This document shows, piece by piece, positions 34,773-43,687 of a stretch of 64,000 nt of DNA. Each line of letters begins with the position of its first letter. Positions within the stretch are counted from its first letter, which is position 1. A model generated the notes under the pieces. It had not been told where the DNA came from. It saw only the letters and a list, made by a program, of their open reading frames with translations, and did no database searches. The stretch comes from Albidovulum sp. (lineage in GTDB: Bacteria > Pseudomonadota > Alphaproteobacteria > Rhodobacterales > Rhodobacteraceae). The position numbers and the translations under genes are program-made. The stretch covers positions 16,426 through 80,425 of the forward strand of contig JAPPFL010000005.1 of the NCBI GenBank assembly GCA_028823855.1, in the 5' to 3' direction.

Positions 34773-36390
34773 GAAACGATCCACGCCTCTCCTGAAGATG
34801 GACAACCTGCACATCGAGGGATTCGCGGACGAAAAGTGGAATCCAATCATTAAGGGAGTTGGGCTGACACTTCACCGCGGCGAAATATTGGGGCTGATAG
34901 GGGAATCCGGAGCCGGAAAATCAACTCTAGGACTGGCGGCAATGGGCTTCACGCGGGCAGGCTGCAGGATCACGGAGGGATCTATCTTCTTCGACGGCGT
35001 CGATCTGGCGCAGAAGCCGGAACGATTCAAGCAAAAATACTGGGGTACTCGGATAACATACGTCGCGCAATCCGCGGCGGCATCCTTCAACCCCGCGCAC
35101 AGGCTTATCGACCAAACGGTGGCGGCAACGGTTCGAGTTGGCCTTCGCACCGAGGCCGATGCGAAGAGGGACGCCCGAGAATTGTTTTCAGCGCTTTCGC
35201 TTCCGGATCCCGATCGCATCGGCGACCGCTACCCTCACCAGGTCTCGGGAGGCCAACTGCAGCGCGTTATGACGACAATGGCGATGTCGCCTAGGCCCGA
35301 CCTTATCATATTCGACGAACCAACCACGGCTCTGGATGTCACCACCCAGGTGGAAGTCCTGATGTCGATGAGAAAAATCGTCGAAGAATTCGATACGGCG
35401 GCCATCTACATCACGCACGATTTGGCGGTCGTGGCTCAAATGGCGGACAATATCAAGGTCCTGCGCTACGGCCGTGAAATCGAAGAGGCCGAAACGCGCG
35501 CGATGCTGCGAGAGCCGAAGGAAGAGTACACCAGGTCGCTTTGGTCCGTTAGGTCGCTGCGCAAGAAAGCCGTTAAGTCGGACGACATCGTTCTTTCTGT
35601 CGACGGCGTTGATGCGGCCTATGGCAACAGAATCAAGGTCCTTCACGACGTTTCGATCAAATTGCCGCGAGGAAAGACCGTCGCGATCGTGGGAGAATCG
35701 GGGTCCGGAAAGTCGACCACCGCCAAAGCGATAACCGGTCTATTGCCGCCGTCGAAAGGGCAAATCCTGTTCAACGGAACGGCCCTTCCCGCCGAATTGA
35801 AGGATCGCAGCAAAGAGCAGTTGCGTCAAATCCAGATGATTTACCAAATGGCGGACACCGCGATGAATCCCAGGCAGATTGTCGGAGAAATCATAGGCCG
35901 TCCGCTTGAATTCTACCATGGCCTCAAAGGCAAGGCACAGGAGCAGCGCGTCATTCAACTATTGGAGCAGATCGAACTCGATGAAGGATTTTACGATCGG
36001 CTGCCGTCCGAGTTGTCTGGAGGCCAGAAACAACGAGTGTGCATTGCCCGATCCCTTGCCGCCGAACCGGAAATTATCATCTGCGATGAAGTAACTTCGT
36101 CACTCGACCAGATTGTTCAAGAAGGCATTCTTAAACTGCTGATGCGACTGCAACGCGAAAGAAACATTTCATATTTGTTCATTACGCATGACATCGCAAC
36201 GGTCGAGGCCATTTCCGACGAAATCGTTGTGATGTACGAGGGCGCGGTCGTCGAGCAGGGGATCAAGGACGACATTCTGTCTCCGCCGCATCCGGACTAT
36301 ACGCAACTCCTGCTGTCCTCGGTTCCAGAAATGGACCCGGACTGGCTCACAAACCTATTAAAGGGAAAGGAAGCCGCTGCAGCGGTATAA
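34762..36390 (+). CDS. Fused double ATPase of peptide-type ABC transporter (DppD-DppF)
   Basis: 542 aa carrying two complete nucleotide-binding domains in one chain. Domain 1: Walker A GESGAGKST (~43-51), signature VSGGQLQRVMTTMAM, Walker B LIIFDEPTTALD and YITHDLAVV. Domain 2: Walker A GESGSGKSTT (~310-319), signature LSGGQKQRVCIARSL, Walker B IIICDEVTSSLD and FITHDIATV. The second Walker B has V in place of the usual P after E, a mild oddity. I use the ATG at 34762 (MSTEKRSTPLL); an earlier in-frame ATG at 34723 lies deep in the permease gene. Fused forms are common in the Rhizobiales-type systems. Confidence 0.92.
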   Translation: MSTEKRSTPLLKMDNLHIEGFADEKWNPIIKGVGLTLHRGEILGLIGESGAGKSTLGLAAMGFTRAGCRITEGSIFFDGVDLAQKPERFKQKYWGTRITYVAQSAAASFNPAHRLIDQTVAATVRVGLRTEADAKRDARELFSALSLPDPDRIGDRYPHQVSGGQLQRVMTTMAMSPRPDLIIFDEPTTALDVTTQVEVLMSMRKIVEEFDTAAIYITHDLAVVAQMADNIKVLRYGREIEEAETRAMLREPKEEYTRSLWSVRSLRKKAVKSDDIVLSVDGVDAAYGNRIKVLHDVSIKLPRGKTVAIVGESGSGKSTTAKAITGLLPPSKGQILFNGTALPAELKDRSKEQLRQIQMIYQMADTAMNPRQIVGEIIGRPLEFYHGLKGKAQEQRVIQLLEQIELDEGFYDRLPSELSGGQKQRVCIARSLAAEPEIIICDEVTSSLDQIVQEGILKLLMRLQRERNISYLFITHDIATVEAISDEIVVMYEGAVVEQGIKDDILSPPHPDYTQLLLSSVPEMDPDWLTNLLKGKEAAAAV

Positions 36391-37102
36391 ATCCCGCGGA
36401 GGATATTTCCGACACGCCCAATATATTTCGCCGAATACTGTATCGTTTTCGGCGAGACACCTATGTTGAGCAATTTGCGAAAATCTAGCCTATTTTGAGA
36501 TCTGTTCCTGAAACCCGGCCAATTCGGCTTAGAGCATGGGCACCATCTGTGGTATATTTTTTCGTGGCACAATACAAAATCAGCACTCCGGACCCTTAAA
36601 CAAAACTATTTTCGACTTGCGGCGCACGTTTCAAGAGGAACATTTCCTGATCTGACGAACGAGGTCGGGCCCCTCGGCAAAAGGCAAGGACGGTCTTCCA
36701 CCGTGATCGACGCGACAACTGTCGAGCAAATCCTCGGCGCCTTGTGCGGCGCATGGCGCAGCTAGCCTCGCCGCTCGTAGGTTCCGTGCGAGCCGATGTT
36801 TTGGCGAGTTCGATTTGGATTTCGACACTGATTCGCCGCGCCGGATGCAGCAACAGGGGGCGTTGATCAAGGAAGCCTTCAGTGACGAAATCGACGGCCA
36901 CGTCTAGCGGTATTCGACCGCACTCGTAGCACTAATTAAAAAATACTGCTCGGGTTGAAAAGATCATTCGGATTTGCGCCCGATACATCAATTTCCGCTG
37001 GTCCGTAAGAGGCAAATTTACGATGTCCCGGTTTTAGGTTGAACCGAGTCCGCCCCAGCCGTTACCTTCGAGCCCCAGTATTTTCGACTAGGAGGGATTG
37101 TC
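36391..37102. other. Gene-free stretch at the start of a debris island
   Basis: No identifiable gene. Short frames around 36596-36901 have no motif. The G+C content rises from here to about 41 kb, as in the IS interior, suggesting acquired and decayed DNA. Confidence 0.4.
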
Positions 37103-37255
37103 ATGAACGTTCCGGCGCGGATCGCCGAAGGGCCCGCTGTCAGAAGCGCGGAGGAATGGCGCGAGATCGTCGAGGATTTCGAGCGGGAGGGCGTGACCGC
37201 CGCCGCAAGCGCTACGCGCGTCCGTGCGTCGCCGGGCCCAAAAAAATCTCCGTAA
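37103..37255 (+). pseudogene. IS66 accessory protein TnpA, N-terminal remnant
   Basis: 50 codons from an ATG with an excellent AGGAGGG site six bases ahead. RSAEEWREIVEDFEREGVTA matches the start of IS66-family TnpA (ORF1) proteins, which have an R-S-A-E-E-W-R opening followed by a helix-turn-helix. After ~36 residues the frame leaves the family and stops, so the helix-turn-helix and the rest of the element (TnpB, TnpC) are missing. Confidence 0.6.
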
Positions 37256-37559
37256 TTCGCTGATTTTCTTTTGAATTGGCGCTACTGGCGTTTGACGGGA
37301 GGCTCGGCTCCAGATATAGTGTATTCGAGGCTAGTCAAGGGATCAACAGGCGATGGACGCCGCGGCTGAACTGGCGCAACCCGGCAAGAGAATGACAGGC
37401 TCCGAACCGACAATGTCGACCTCGGGCGACGGCTGAAGGCGGCGGAAATTCGGGCGGGCCGCTACAGCCCGGCGAACTGGATGCCGGGGGCGGCATCCTT
37501 GCTCGCCCCGATCCGGGCCGGGCGGATAGGCCCGGGAAAGATGCGGACCGCCTGGGTTC

Positions 37560-38672
37560 CGGCCGGTTCAACGTGGCCTCGTCCACCCGGTCGCCGGCGT
37601 TCGCGACGGCTTCGAAGAAAGTGGGCAAGCGCCGGCTCGCGGCTCCCGCCGCAACGAGCATCGTGCCGGAGTCGATGCTCACCACTTCGGCGTCGTTTAG
37701 GACCTCGATGCCATTGCGCGTACGCTCGGGCTCGAACTCGCCGGTCAGCCGGAGAAGATCCCGCTCTCCTAGCAGGCCGCGCAGCTCTTCAAGCGTGCCC
37801 GCGGCAAGGATCTGACCGTAGTCCATGATCGCGAGCCGATCGCAAAGTTCTTGCGCTTCTTCGATGTAGTGTGCGGTAGAGAGCACGCAGGTTTCCGCTC
37901 TCGCTTGGTCGCGCATCATGTGGAGGAGCTTCGCCCGGCTCTGCCGATCCACTCCGACCGTCGGTTCCTCGAGGAGCAGTACGCGCGGACGGTGCACGAA
38001 TCCACAGCCGAAGTTGAGGCGTCGCTTCATGCCGCCACTCAACTTCTTGACCGGTTCTTTCGCGCGATCCGAGAGGCCGGTGATCTCCAGCATTTCGCCG
38101 ACCCGGCGCTCGAGCTCCCTTCCCCGCAAACCGAGGGCCGCCCCCTAGTAATTCGCGTAGTCGGTCGCGTTCAAGTCATCGTGGAGTGCCAGGGGGGCTG
38201 TTATTTCTATGTTTGTCTTGACAGGCAGAACGTGACCATTCTCAATTTAATCCTAACGCCGATCCCGCCGATTTCTTTCCCGAGCAGACATTCCAAATCA
38301 GCCTAACCGGGTGATGCGAGTGCATTCTCTCAGAGCATCGAGTGCTTCCAAGTAATTTTGGTCGGACGTGAAACAGTTGAAGCAATCCGGGGAAACTGGA
38401 TAGGCGTAACGAGAATAACAACACCAGCTCCTGGGGGACTACCCCGATGCAGGCCCGCGCCGCTCGCGCATCGCGGACCATGTCGTGTCGGCATAAACGG
38501 ATGCGACCCGACGATGGCGCGAGCAGACCGGAGATGCAGCCGATGGTCGTGGACTTGCCCGCGCCGTTCGGTGAGAAGCCCGAACACCGTGCCTTCGCCC
38601 GCGACAAAGCTGACTCCGTCCACCGCGGCCAGGTCCTTGTAGCCCTTTCAGATTTCTTCAACCTTTATCACG
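37560..38672 (-). pseudogene. NodI/DrrA-type ABC transporter ATPase pseudogene
   Basis: Fragments of an ABC-2 type exporter ATPase in order on the minus strand. DLAAVDGVSFVAGEGTVFGL near 38560-38630 follows an in-frame TGA. After a frame change comes PNGAGKSTTIGCISGLLAPS through ACIGVVPQELVLL (to ~38430). About 280 bp of unrelated sequence intervenes. The second half (GRELERRVGEMLEITGLSD, signature KLSGGMKRRLNFGCGF, VLLLEEPTVGVD, STAHYIEEAQELCDRLAIMD) runs from ~38129 to ~37600. The inserted stretch, stop and frame shifts show it is dead. No partner membrane gene is present. Confidence 0.75.
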
Positions 38673-39151
38673 TTTGATCCTCTCGTTCTCGTGTCGGGAC
38701 CGCATCTGGCGGGGTGCGAAGACCGGTTACAGGTGCGGCCGACACCGCCTTCCGCATGCCGGATTCTCGGCTGTCATCCGATCCGCCAGCGATATAAATT
38801 CGTGAAAAGCCGGCCTTTTTCGCAGGCGACGGACGAAGTGCCGTTCGCGAATCGCGATTCGTTGAGCGGGGGGCTGAGGGCTGGGGACCCACGTCCGGAG
38901 CGATGCAGAACCCCGCGGGCCGCCGGAAACAACCGAATGCGCAGGACGCGTGTCAGGCCCAAGAACCACATTTGGGTCGCGAAGACGCAGGAACCGATCT
39001 GACGCCTTATTGAAGTTTGTATCAAGCGCGATCACCTAAGACATGCACACGAAACTCCTGCCATGGCTGCGCCCCCAATCCAGGTTCTTGCCCCGCTGTT
39101 GACGCGGGCGCTGGCGATGAATGGCACCAAGAGACCGGACGCGGGTATCCG
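38673..39151. other. Gene-free stretch
   Basis: About 0.5 kb without recognisable gene or repeat between the ATPase pseudogene and the toxin-antitoxin pair. Confidence 0.4.
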
Positions 39152-39469
39152 TCAGGCGACCGCCCCGAGACCGTTCTTAGCCACCAGCGTCAGGAGCTTC
39201 AAGGAGGCGCCACGCGGGTGCTTCTCGCCCCGCTCCCACTGGCTCACCAGACCCGTCGTCACGTTGAGGTAGCGCGCGAACACCGCCTGGCTCGCGTTCT
39301 CTCGCAGCCGGATCTCGCGAATCCGCTCTGGCGACATGTCCTCGACCGGCGTCAGGCACATCTCGTCGAACGCCCTCATCGTCCGTTTCGACATGACGCC
39401 CGACTCCATCATTCCGAGCGCGGTCTCATGCACCGACGCCAGTACCTCACTCTCGTATCGCTTTCGCAT
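39152..39469 (-). CDS. higA: HigA-type antitoxin, XRE helix-turn-helix
   Basis: 105 aa. The N-terminal half is the toxin-contacting region (ETALGMMESGVMSKRTMRAF, then DEMCLTPVEDMSPERIREIR). The C-terminal half is a Cro-type helix-turn-helix (LRENASQAVFARYLNVTTGL, then VSQWERGEKHPRGASLKLL). The layout with the DNA-binding domain at the C-terminal side is that of HigA2/COG2944 antitoxins. A GAGGTGAT ribosome site precedes the ATG, and the gene overlaps the toxin by 23 nt. It should neutralise HigB and repress the operon by binding the palindrome at 39876-39890. Confidence 0.82.
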   Translation of the reverse strand: MRKRYESEVLASVHETALGMMESGVMSKRTMRAFDEMCLTPVEDMSPERIREIRLRENASQAVFARYLNVTTGLVSQWERGEKHPRGASLKLLTLVAKNGLGAVA

Positions 39470-39836
39470 CGCAGATCACCTCGCTAATCGTGCCGTTCGC
39501 TAGCATTGCTTTCAGGCCCGGCTCGTCCAGTCCGAGCAACTGGTCCGCCAGAGCCTTCAGCGCCCCGAGTTCGCGGCGCCGGAGGTTGTCCCGATCGCTC
39601 TTCGCGAACCCGTGGACGAAGAACGCGCATTCTTGCCGGCGAAACACCGCGATCACGCGGAACCCGCCGGACCGGCCCTTTCCGCGCCGGGCAACGCGCT
39701 GCTTGATGACGCCGCCTCCCAGGTCGGCGTCGACCAATCCCCTCCCGGCGCGCTCCAACGCGTCGCAAAGCGCTCCGTCGGTAATCCCCTCGCGGTTGGC
39801 AAAGCGTGCGAAGGGCCTAGTCTTGAACTTGCGCAA
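39447..39836 (-). CDS. higB: RelE/HigB-type toxin (COG4737-like)
   Basis: 129 aa starting at TTG with a GAGGGG site; no ATG is available in frame. It begins MRKFKTRPFARFANREGITD and contains GLVDADLGGGVIKQRVARRG, RSGGFRVIAVFRRQECAFFV and HGFAKSDRDNL, the conserved core of RelE-superfamily mRNA interferases of the HigB2 type. The basic residues of the active face (K, R in the KQRVAR and GFRV segments) are present, so it may be active. The toxin precedes the antitoxin, the order typical for higBA. It is the only intact gene pair in the surrounding debris island. Confidence 0.8.
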   Translation of the reverse strand: MRKFKTRPFARFANREGITDGALCDALERAGRGLVDADLGGGVIKQRVARRGKGRSGGFRVIAVFRRQECAFFVHGFAKSDRDNLRRRELGALKALADQLLGLDEPGLKAMLANGTISEVICDAKAIRE

Positions 39837-39871
39837 CCCGTACCCCTCGCGCGCATTCCTTCATGCCCTTT

Positions 39872-39900
39872 GATATAGCACCCGGTGCTACATCAATCAA
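39872..39900 (-). promoter_or_regulatory. higBA promoter with palindromic operator in the spacer
   Basis: On the minus strand TTGATT (39895-39900) and TATATC (39872-39877) are exactly 17 bases apart, 36 bases before the toxin start. Between and overlapping them lies TAGCACC-C-GGTGCTA (39876-39890), a perfect 7-bp palindrome. This is the arrangement expected for autorepression by the HigBA complex. Confidence 0.7.
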
Positions 39901-40117
39901 GCCGCTGCCCGCCACGGTCGCGGCGAGCGGACGGAATGGGACATTGCCTTCGACAGGTGCTGCATGTGCGGAACCTCGGCGGATTCCGCAAAGTGCCGCA
40001 ATCACCAGGTGGCTCCGGAGAATTGGCGGACGAGGCCCGCGCGAGCGGCGCCGGCTGCAGGGCGACTAAACGCAATGCTAGGGGGACACGGCTTGTCGTT
40101 GATCCAGGTGTCTGAGT

Positions 40118-40821
40118 TCATGCGCTTCGACCAGGCCCATTCGAGGAAATCTGCGCGTACACGATGCGTTGCCCCAACCGGAAGTACGGGGGTCCGGTGC
40201 CGTTCTCTCGAAAGCGATCGAGCGTTCGGGGCAAAAGCGTGAGCAGGGCCGCGGCCTTGCGCGTAGAGAGGAACGTCCTTTCATCGCCCCCGGGAGAGGG
40301 TCTGCTACCGCGAGGACGTCCTTCGCCGAGTGGTTCCGAGCCTGAGGCGGGTTGAGTGTCTCGCATCCAGCTCCGCAGCCGCTCGACGGTGCGGAGCCGT
40401 TGCGATGCCCTGCTCATGAGCTTCGGGACAAACGAGGGGTCTCCCGAGGCCTTCTCGCCGAGCTTTTTGGGCTTCAAGTCCGTGCGGGACAGGAATGCCT
40501 CGACCTCGTCGCGGAACGCGATGCCGATGAACGCTTCGTCGATGAACTGGAGCACCCGGTCGCCGGTATCGAGTCTCAGCGACCGTCCCGACATGAGACC
40601 CGGGACGAAGCCGGGGTCGCCGAGCGCAAGCAGGCGAAATTTCCTGGCGCCATGTTCGTGCGCGCGACATACGCCTTGATGGCTCCCCGGATGGAGTTGC
40701 CGAGCGTCGTCATGAAGGCATGCTCCGGTTGAGATTCAGCTTGTCGGGCGGCCCACACCGCATCAGCCGCGCAGTATCGAATCGCGAGCGCGAGGATCGG
40801 AGAAAGAACAAGGAGAAGCAC
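40118..40821 (-). pseudogene. Frameshifted multi-HTH DNA-binding protein
   Basis: Two frames together look like one gene. The first (from a GTG at 40821) begins with a membrane-like segment (LLLVLSPILALAIRYCAADA), then GNSIRGAIKAYVARTNMAPG. At ~40630 a frame change leads to LGDPGFVPGLMSGRSLRLDT, then a second similar block GDPSFVPKLMSRASQRLRTV (two repressor-like helix-turn-helix units, ~70 residues apart), and finally an excisionase-like unit LSTRKAAALLTLLPRTLDRF, RENGTGPPYFRLGQRIVYA. A second shift near 40167 (ADFLEWAWSKRM continues in another frame) probably removes the natural C-terminus. The repeated GDPxFV-HTH design resembles small plasmid- or island-borne alphaproteobacterial proteins. 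Confidence 0.55.
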
Positions 40822-41591
40822 GGGGCTCCCCTATATTTTCGCACCGGAGCCATAATCGTCAATCGAAGGCAAGCCACATGGCTCCGTCGGGCCGGTTTTC
40901 CCCGAAGTAGCAGGAATAGCCCACCATCGCAGACATTAGCGGCCGCCGATTCTGCCGCGGGAAGGAAGTCAAAAAGATGGCCGACGAGTGCTGATCGGGA
41001 GCCTCTTCAAAACCGAAACGGATATTTCCGGAGTTGCATGTTCTCGCCACGAATAAACTGAAACATGGCCGAGGTGCCTAGCGGTTGTCCTAGGCGACCT
41101 AGCCGAAACGCCTGCAAATGGTGCGTCTCGAGAGTTTCAATCGATTCCTTATCGACGCCATAGCTAGGAGCGGTGCCTGCCAGCCGCTCCGCCGCCGAAG
41201 CAAGAAGCCGAATCGGACGTGAAGCGAAAGAAAGCGAGCCGCCCTGGCTAGAAAAAATTTCGCCGAACCAATCTCGGCACTGCAGGACGGAAAGGAATAT
41301 TCCGTCGCCTCGACCCCGATTGCCGATCCGGTCTACGCCTCCGCAATGACAGGTTCGGGAAGGCGCACTCTGGAAAGAATCAAGGATTCTCTCTTTTTTT
41401 CAATTTCCTTTCGTATCGCATCGACGCGGAACGCGGTTGCGATTCTCTATCGCCGCGCGCAGACAAATTTCATAAAAATCTGTTCAGGCGGGTTAGCGAG
41501 TTTCTACGCCAACTCGGCTTCAGCATCGACCTCCTCGCCTTAACGCGTTCACCTTGACCGACCCGGGGAAGGCAAGCCCGTCCGTCATTCC
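40822..41591. other. Gene-free stretch at the end of the debris island
   Basis: About 0.77 kb with no supported gene on either strand. Small frames (such as 41346-41543 plus) lack motifs and ribosome sites. Confidence 0.4.
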
Positions 41592-43010
41592 TTACCAAGT
41601 GAACGGCCGATCGATTCCAGCCAATGAAACTCCGGTAAACGCAGACGCTTCGAGCGACATCGCTCTTAAATCTTCCACTTCCAAATTGTGAACGGACGAC
41701 TTTCCGCATGCCTTGGCAAGGAGAGTAATCTCCATTGTCATCGCTGTCAGAAAGCGGGCTACCCTCTCGGCTGCGCCGGCAACATCAAGCCGTTCTTCTA
41801 GGCGCGGCTCCTGCGTCGTGATGCCAACCGGACAAAGCCCCGTGTGGCAGTGGTGGCAGCGTCCGGGCGAAGTCCCCAGAGCCTCGTATTCCTTGAAATA
41901 TCGAGGCGAATTGCAACCAAGAGCCATCAAAGCGGCGGTTCCGATCATTATCGCATCGGCGCCCAGCGCCAAAGCCTTCGCTGCATCGACTCCCGAACGG
42001 ATGCCTCCGGCGATCACGAGCGAAACTTCGCCCGACTTCCCGCATTCGTCCAAGGCTTCGCGAGCTGCGCGAACAGACGACATTGTCGGAATGCCGGTGT
42101 GGTCCAGCAGCATTTCAGGAGAAGCGCCGGTACCGCCCTCCGTTCCGTCCACGACGACCACGTCGGCGCCCGCTTTCGCGGCGATGGCTACGTCATAGCG
42201 GGGCCGCGTGGCTCCGATTTTCGCGAAAATTGGAATTTTGTATCCGGTCGCTTCGCGCAGCTCTTCGATTTTCACCTGCAAATCGTCGGCGCCGAGGAAA
42301 TCGGGATGCCTCACGGTCGAACGCTGGTCCACGCCCAGCGGCAGCGAGCGCATGCGAGCCACCCGCTCCGATACCTTCATGCCGAGAAGCACGCCTCCGG
42401 TTCCTGGCTTCGCCCCTTGACCCATGACCAGTTCGATTCCGTCGGCCATGCGCAGGTGCTCGAGGTCGAGCATGTAGCGGGAAGGGGTGATCTGATAGAC
42501 GAGCAAGTTCGAGGCTTCGCGTTCGTCTTCGAGCATGCCGCCTTCGCCGGTGCATGTCATCGTGCCGGCCTTCGACGCGCCGTAGCCAAGCGCGGCCTTG
42601 GCGCTAGCCGAAAGCGCTCCGAATGACATGGAAGCAACATAGATGGGAATCGCGAGCCTAATAGGGTTCGACACCAGTCCCGGCCTGTCGCCCAGCACCG
42701 TCTCCGTCTCGCAGCTTTCGCGGTAGCCTTCCAGCGGAAGCCGAGTCATCGAGGCGGGAACGAATACCAGATCATCGAAAGTCGGCATCCTCGTGCTGAA
42801 AGTATTGAAACCTCTTAGCTGGTACCTTCCCAGCTGCGCCATAGCGTGCACGTCCGCGATAGCTTTGGGCGTCCAGCGAGGCGACTTTCCTTCGTCGTAG
42901 GATTCCGGAACGCCAGCAGGGCGGTTCTCGTTCGCTCCGTCTCGCATCGCAATTGAGTCCTCCGCGGCGGGAGGAAACGGAAACTCGTAGTGAGTCAAAT
43001 CATCAGCCAT
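41592..43010 (-). CDS. glxD: Glutamate-synthase-like FMN/Fe-S subunit GlxD (MgsC-like)
   Basis: 472 aa corresponding to the synthase domain of glutamate synthase. FMN-barrel features: PIYVASMSFGALSASAKAAL, TGEGGMLEDE, GQGAKPGTGGVL and VVVVDGTEGGTGASPE. The iron-sulfur cysteine cluster is CHHCHTGLCPVGITTQ, preceded by a GCNSPR cysteine. The ATG at 43010 follows AGGGAT; a GTG at 43040 is possible but lacks a good site. With glxC and glxB it makes a three-piece GltB equivalent, which in relatives condenses an amine donor with 2-oxoglutarate (N-methylglutamate synthase when the donor is methylamine). Substrate here is not decided. Confidence 0.86.
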   Translation of the reverse strand: MADDLTHYEFPFPPAAEDSIAMRDGANENRPAGVPESYDEGKSPRWTPKAIADVHAMAQLGRYQLRGFNTFSTRMPTFDDLVFVPASMTRLPLEGYRESCETETVLGDRPGLVSNPIRLAIPIYVASMSFGALSASAKAALGYGASKAGTMTCTGEGGMLEDEREASNLLVYQITPSRYMLDLEHLRMADGIELVMGQGAKPGTGGVLLGMKVSERVARMRSLPLGVDQRSTVRHPDFLGADDLQVKIEELREATGYKIPIFAKIGATRPRYDVAIAAKAGADVVVVDGTEGGTGASPEMLLDHTGIPTMSSVRAAREALDECGKSGEVSLVIAGGIRSGVDAAKALALGADAIMIGTAALMALGCNSPRYFKEYEALGTSPGRCHHCHTGLCPVGITTQEPRLEERLDVAGAAERVARFLTAMTMEITLLAKACGKSSVHNLEVEDLRAMSLEASAFTGVSLAGIDRPFTW

Positions 43011-43687
43011 GCTTTGGCATCCCTGCTCTGAAAGTGCCACAAACGCTGCGCCGACACGATCTTGCGCCAGTCCACTTCCGGCTTTCCGAGGCCGCGGCTA
43101 GCGAGAAGAGATTCTATTTCGAAAACCTCGTCCGGATCGGGTTCCACTTCGCAGGTATCGACGCCCAGCGACTTCGGCGATGCCCCGAGCCAAACCTCGC
43201 CGCCCCATAAAGAGTCGGCGCATGCGTCGCCCGCGCCGCCAAGTGCCACGATACGTCCCGCGTGTGCCATAAAACCGGACAAGTAACCAATTTTTCCTTC
43301 GACGACTATATCGCCGCCCTTCATCGCAACGCCGCATCTGGGACCTGCGTCGCCGCGGATATGCAGCAACCCGCCCAGCATCGAAGTTCCAGCAGACATC
43401 CCCGCGTAGCCGTTCACAACTATTTCGCCGTCCGACATGGCTTCGCCGACCGCCCATCCCGCGTTTCGCCCAATCTCAACCCGGGCTCCGCAGTTCAACC
43501 CACCGCAGTAGTAACCGACGCTGCCTTCGAACCGAACGCGAGCGCCTTCACCCAAGCCGATCGCCAAATTGTGCCGAGACCGCGTATCCTTCACGACAAC
43601 GCTCCGGCCAGCGGCGGCAGCCGATCGAATTTCCTCGTTAATTTCGCGGATCGGTCGTGCGCCCACCTCGATTTCGATCTCGGTCAT
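42995..43687 (-). CDS. glxC: Glutamate-synthase beta-helix subunit GlxC (MgsB-like)
   Basis: 230 aa made mostly of the GXGXG right-handed beta-helix of GltB. Repeating glycines occur in YYCGGLNCGARVEIGRNAGW, GEIVVNGYAGMSAGTSMLGG, LHIRGDAGPRCGVAMKGGDI and VVEGKIGYLSGFMAHAGRIV. This domain is structural and positions the ammonia tunnel between amidotransferase and synthase. The ATG at 43687 shares bases with the glxB stop (ATGA). A longer frame to 43711 lies inside glxB and is not used. It overlaps glxD by 16 nt. Confidence 0.86.
   Translation of the reverse strand: MTEIEIEVGARPIREINEEIRSAAAAGRSVVVKDTRSRHNLAIGLGEGARVRFEGSVGYYCGGLNCGARVEIGRNAGWAVGEAMSDGEIVVNGYAGMSAGTSMLGGLLHIRGDAGPRCGVAMKGGDIVVEGKIGYLSGFMAHAGRIVALGGAGDACADSLWGGEVWLGASPKSLGVDTCEVEPDPDEVFEIESLLASRGLGKPEVDWRKIVSAQRLWHFQSRDAKAWLMI

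Noticed and set aside
36596..36901. Small minus-strand ORF in the debris island
   Set aside because: No ribosome site, no recognised motif and basic low-information composition; treated as non-coding.
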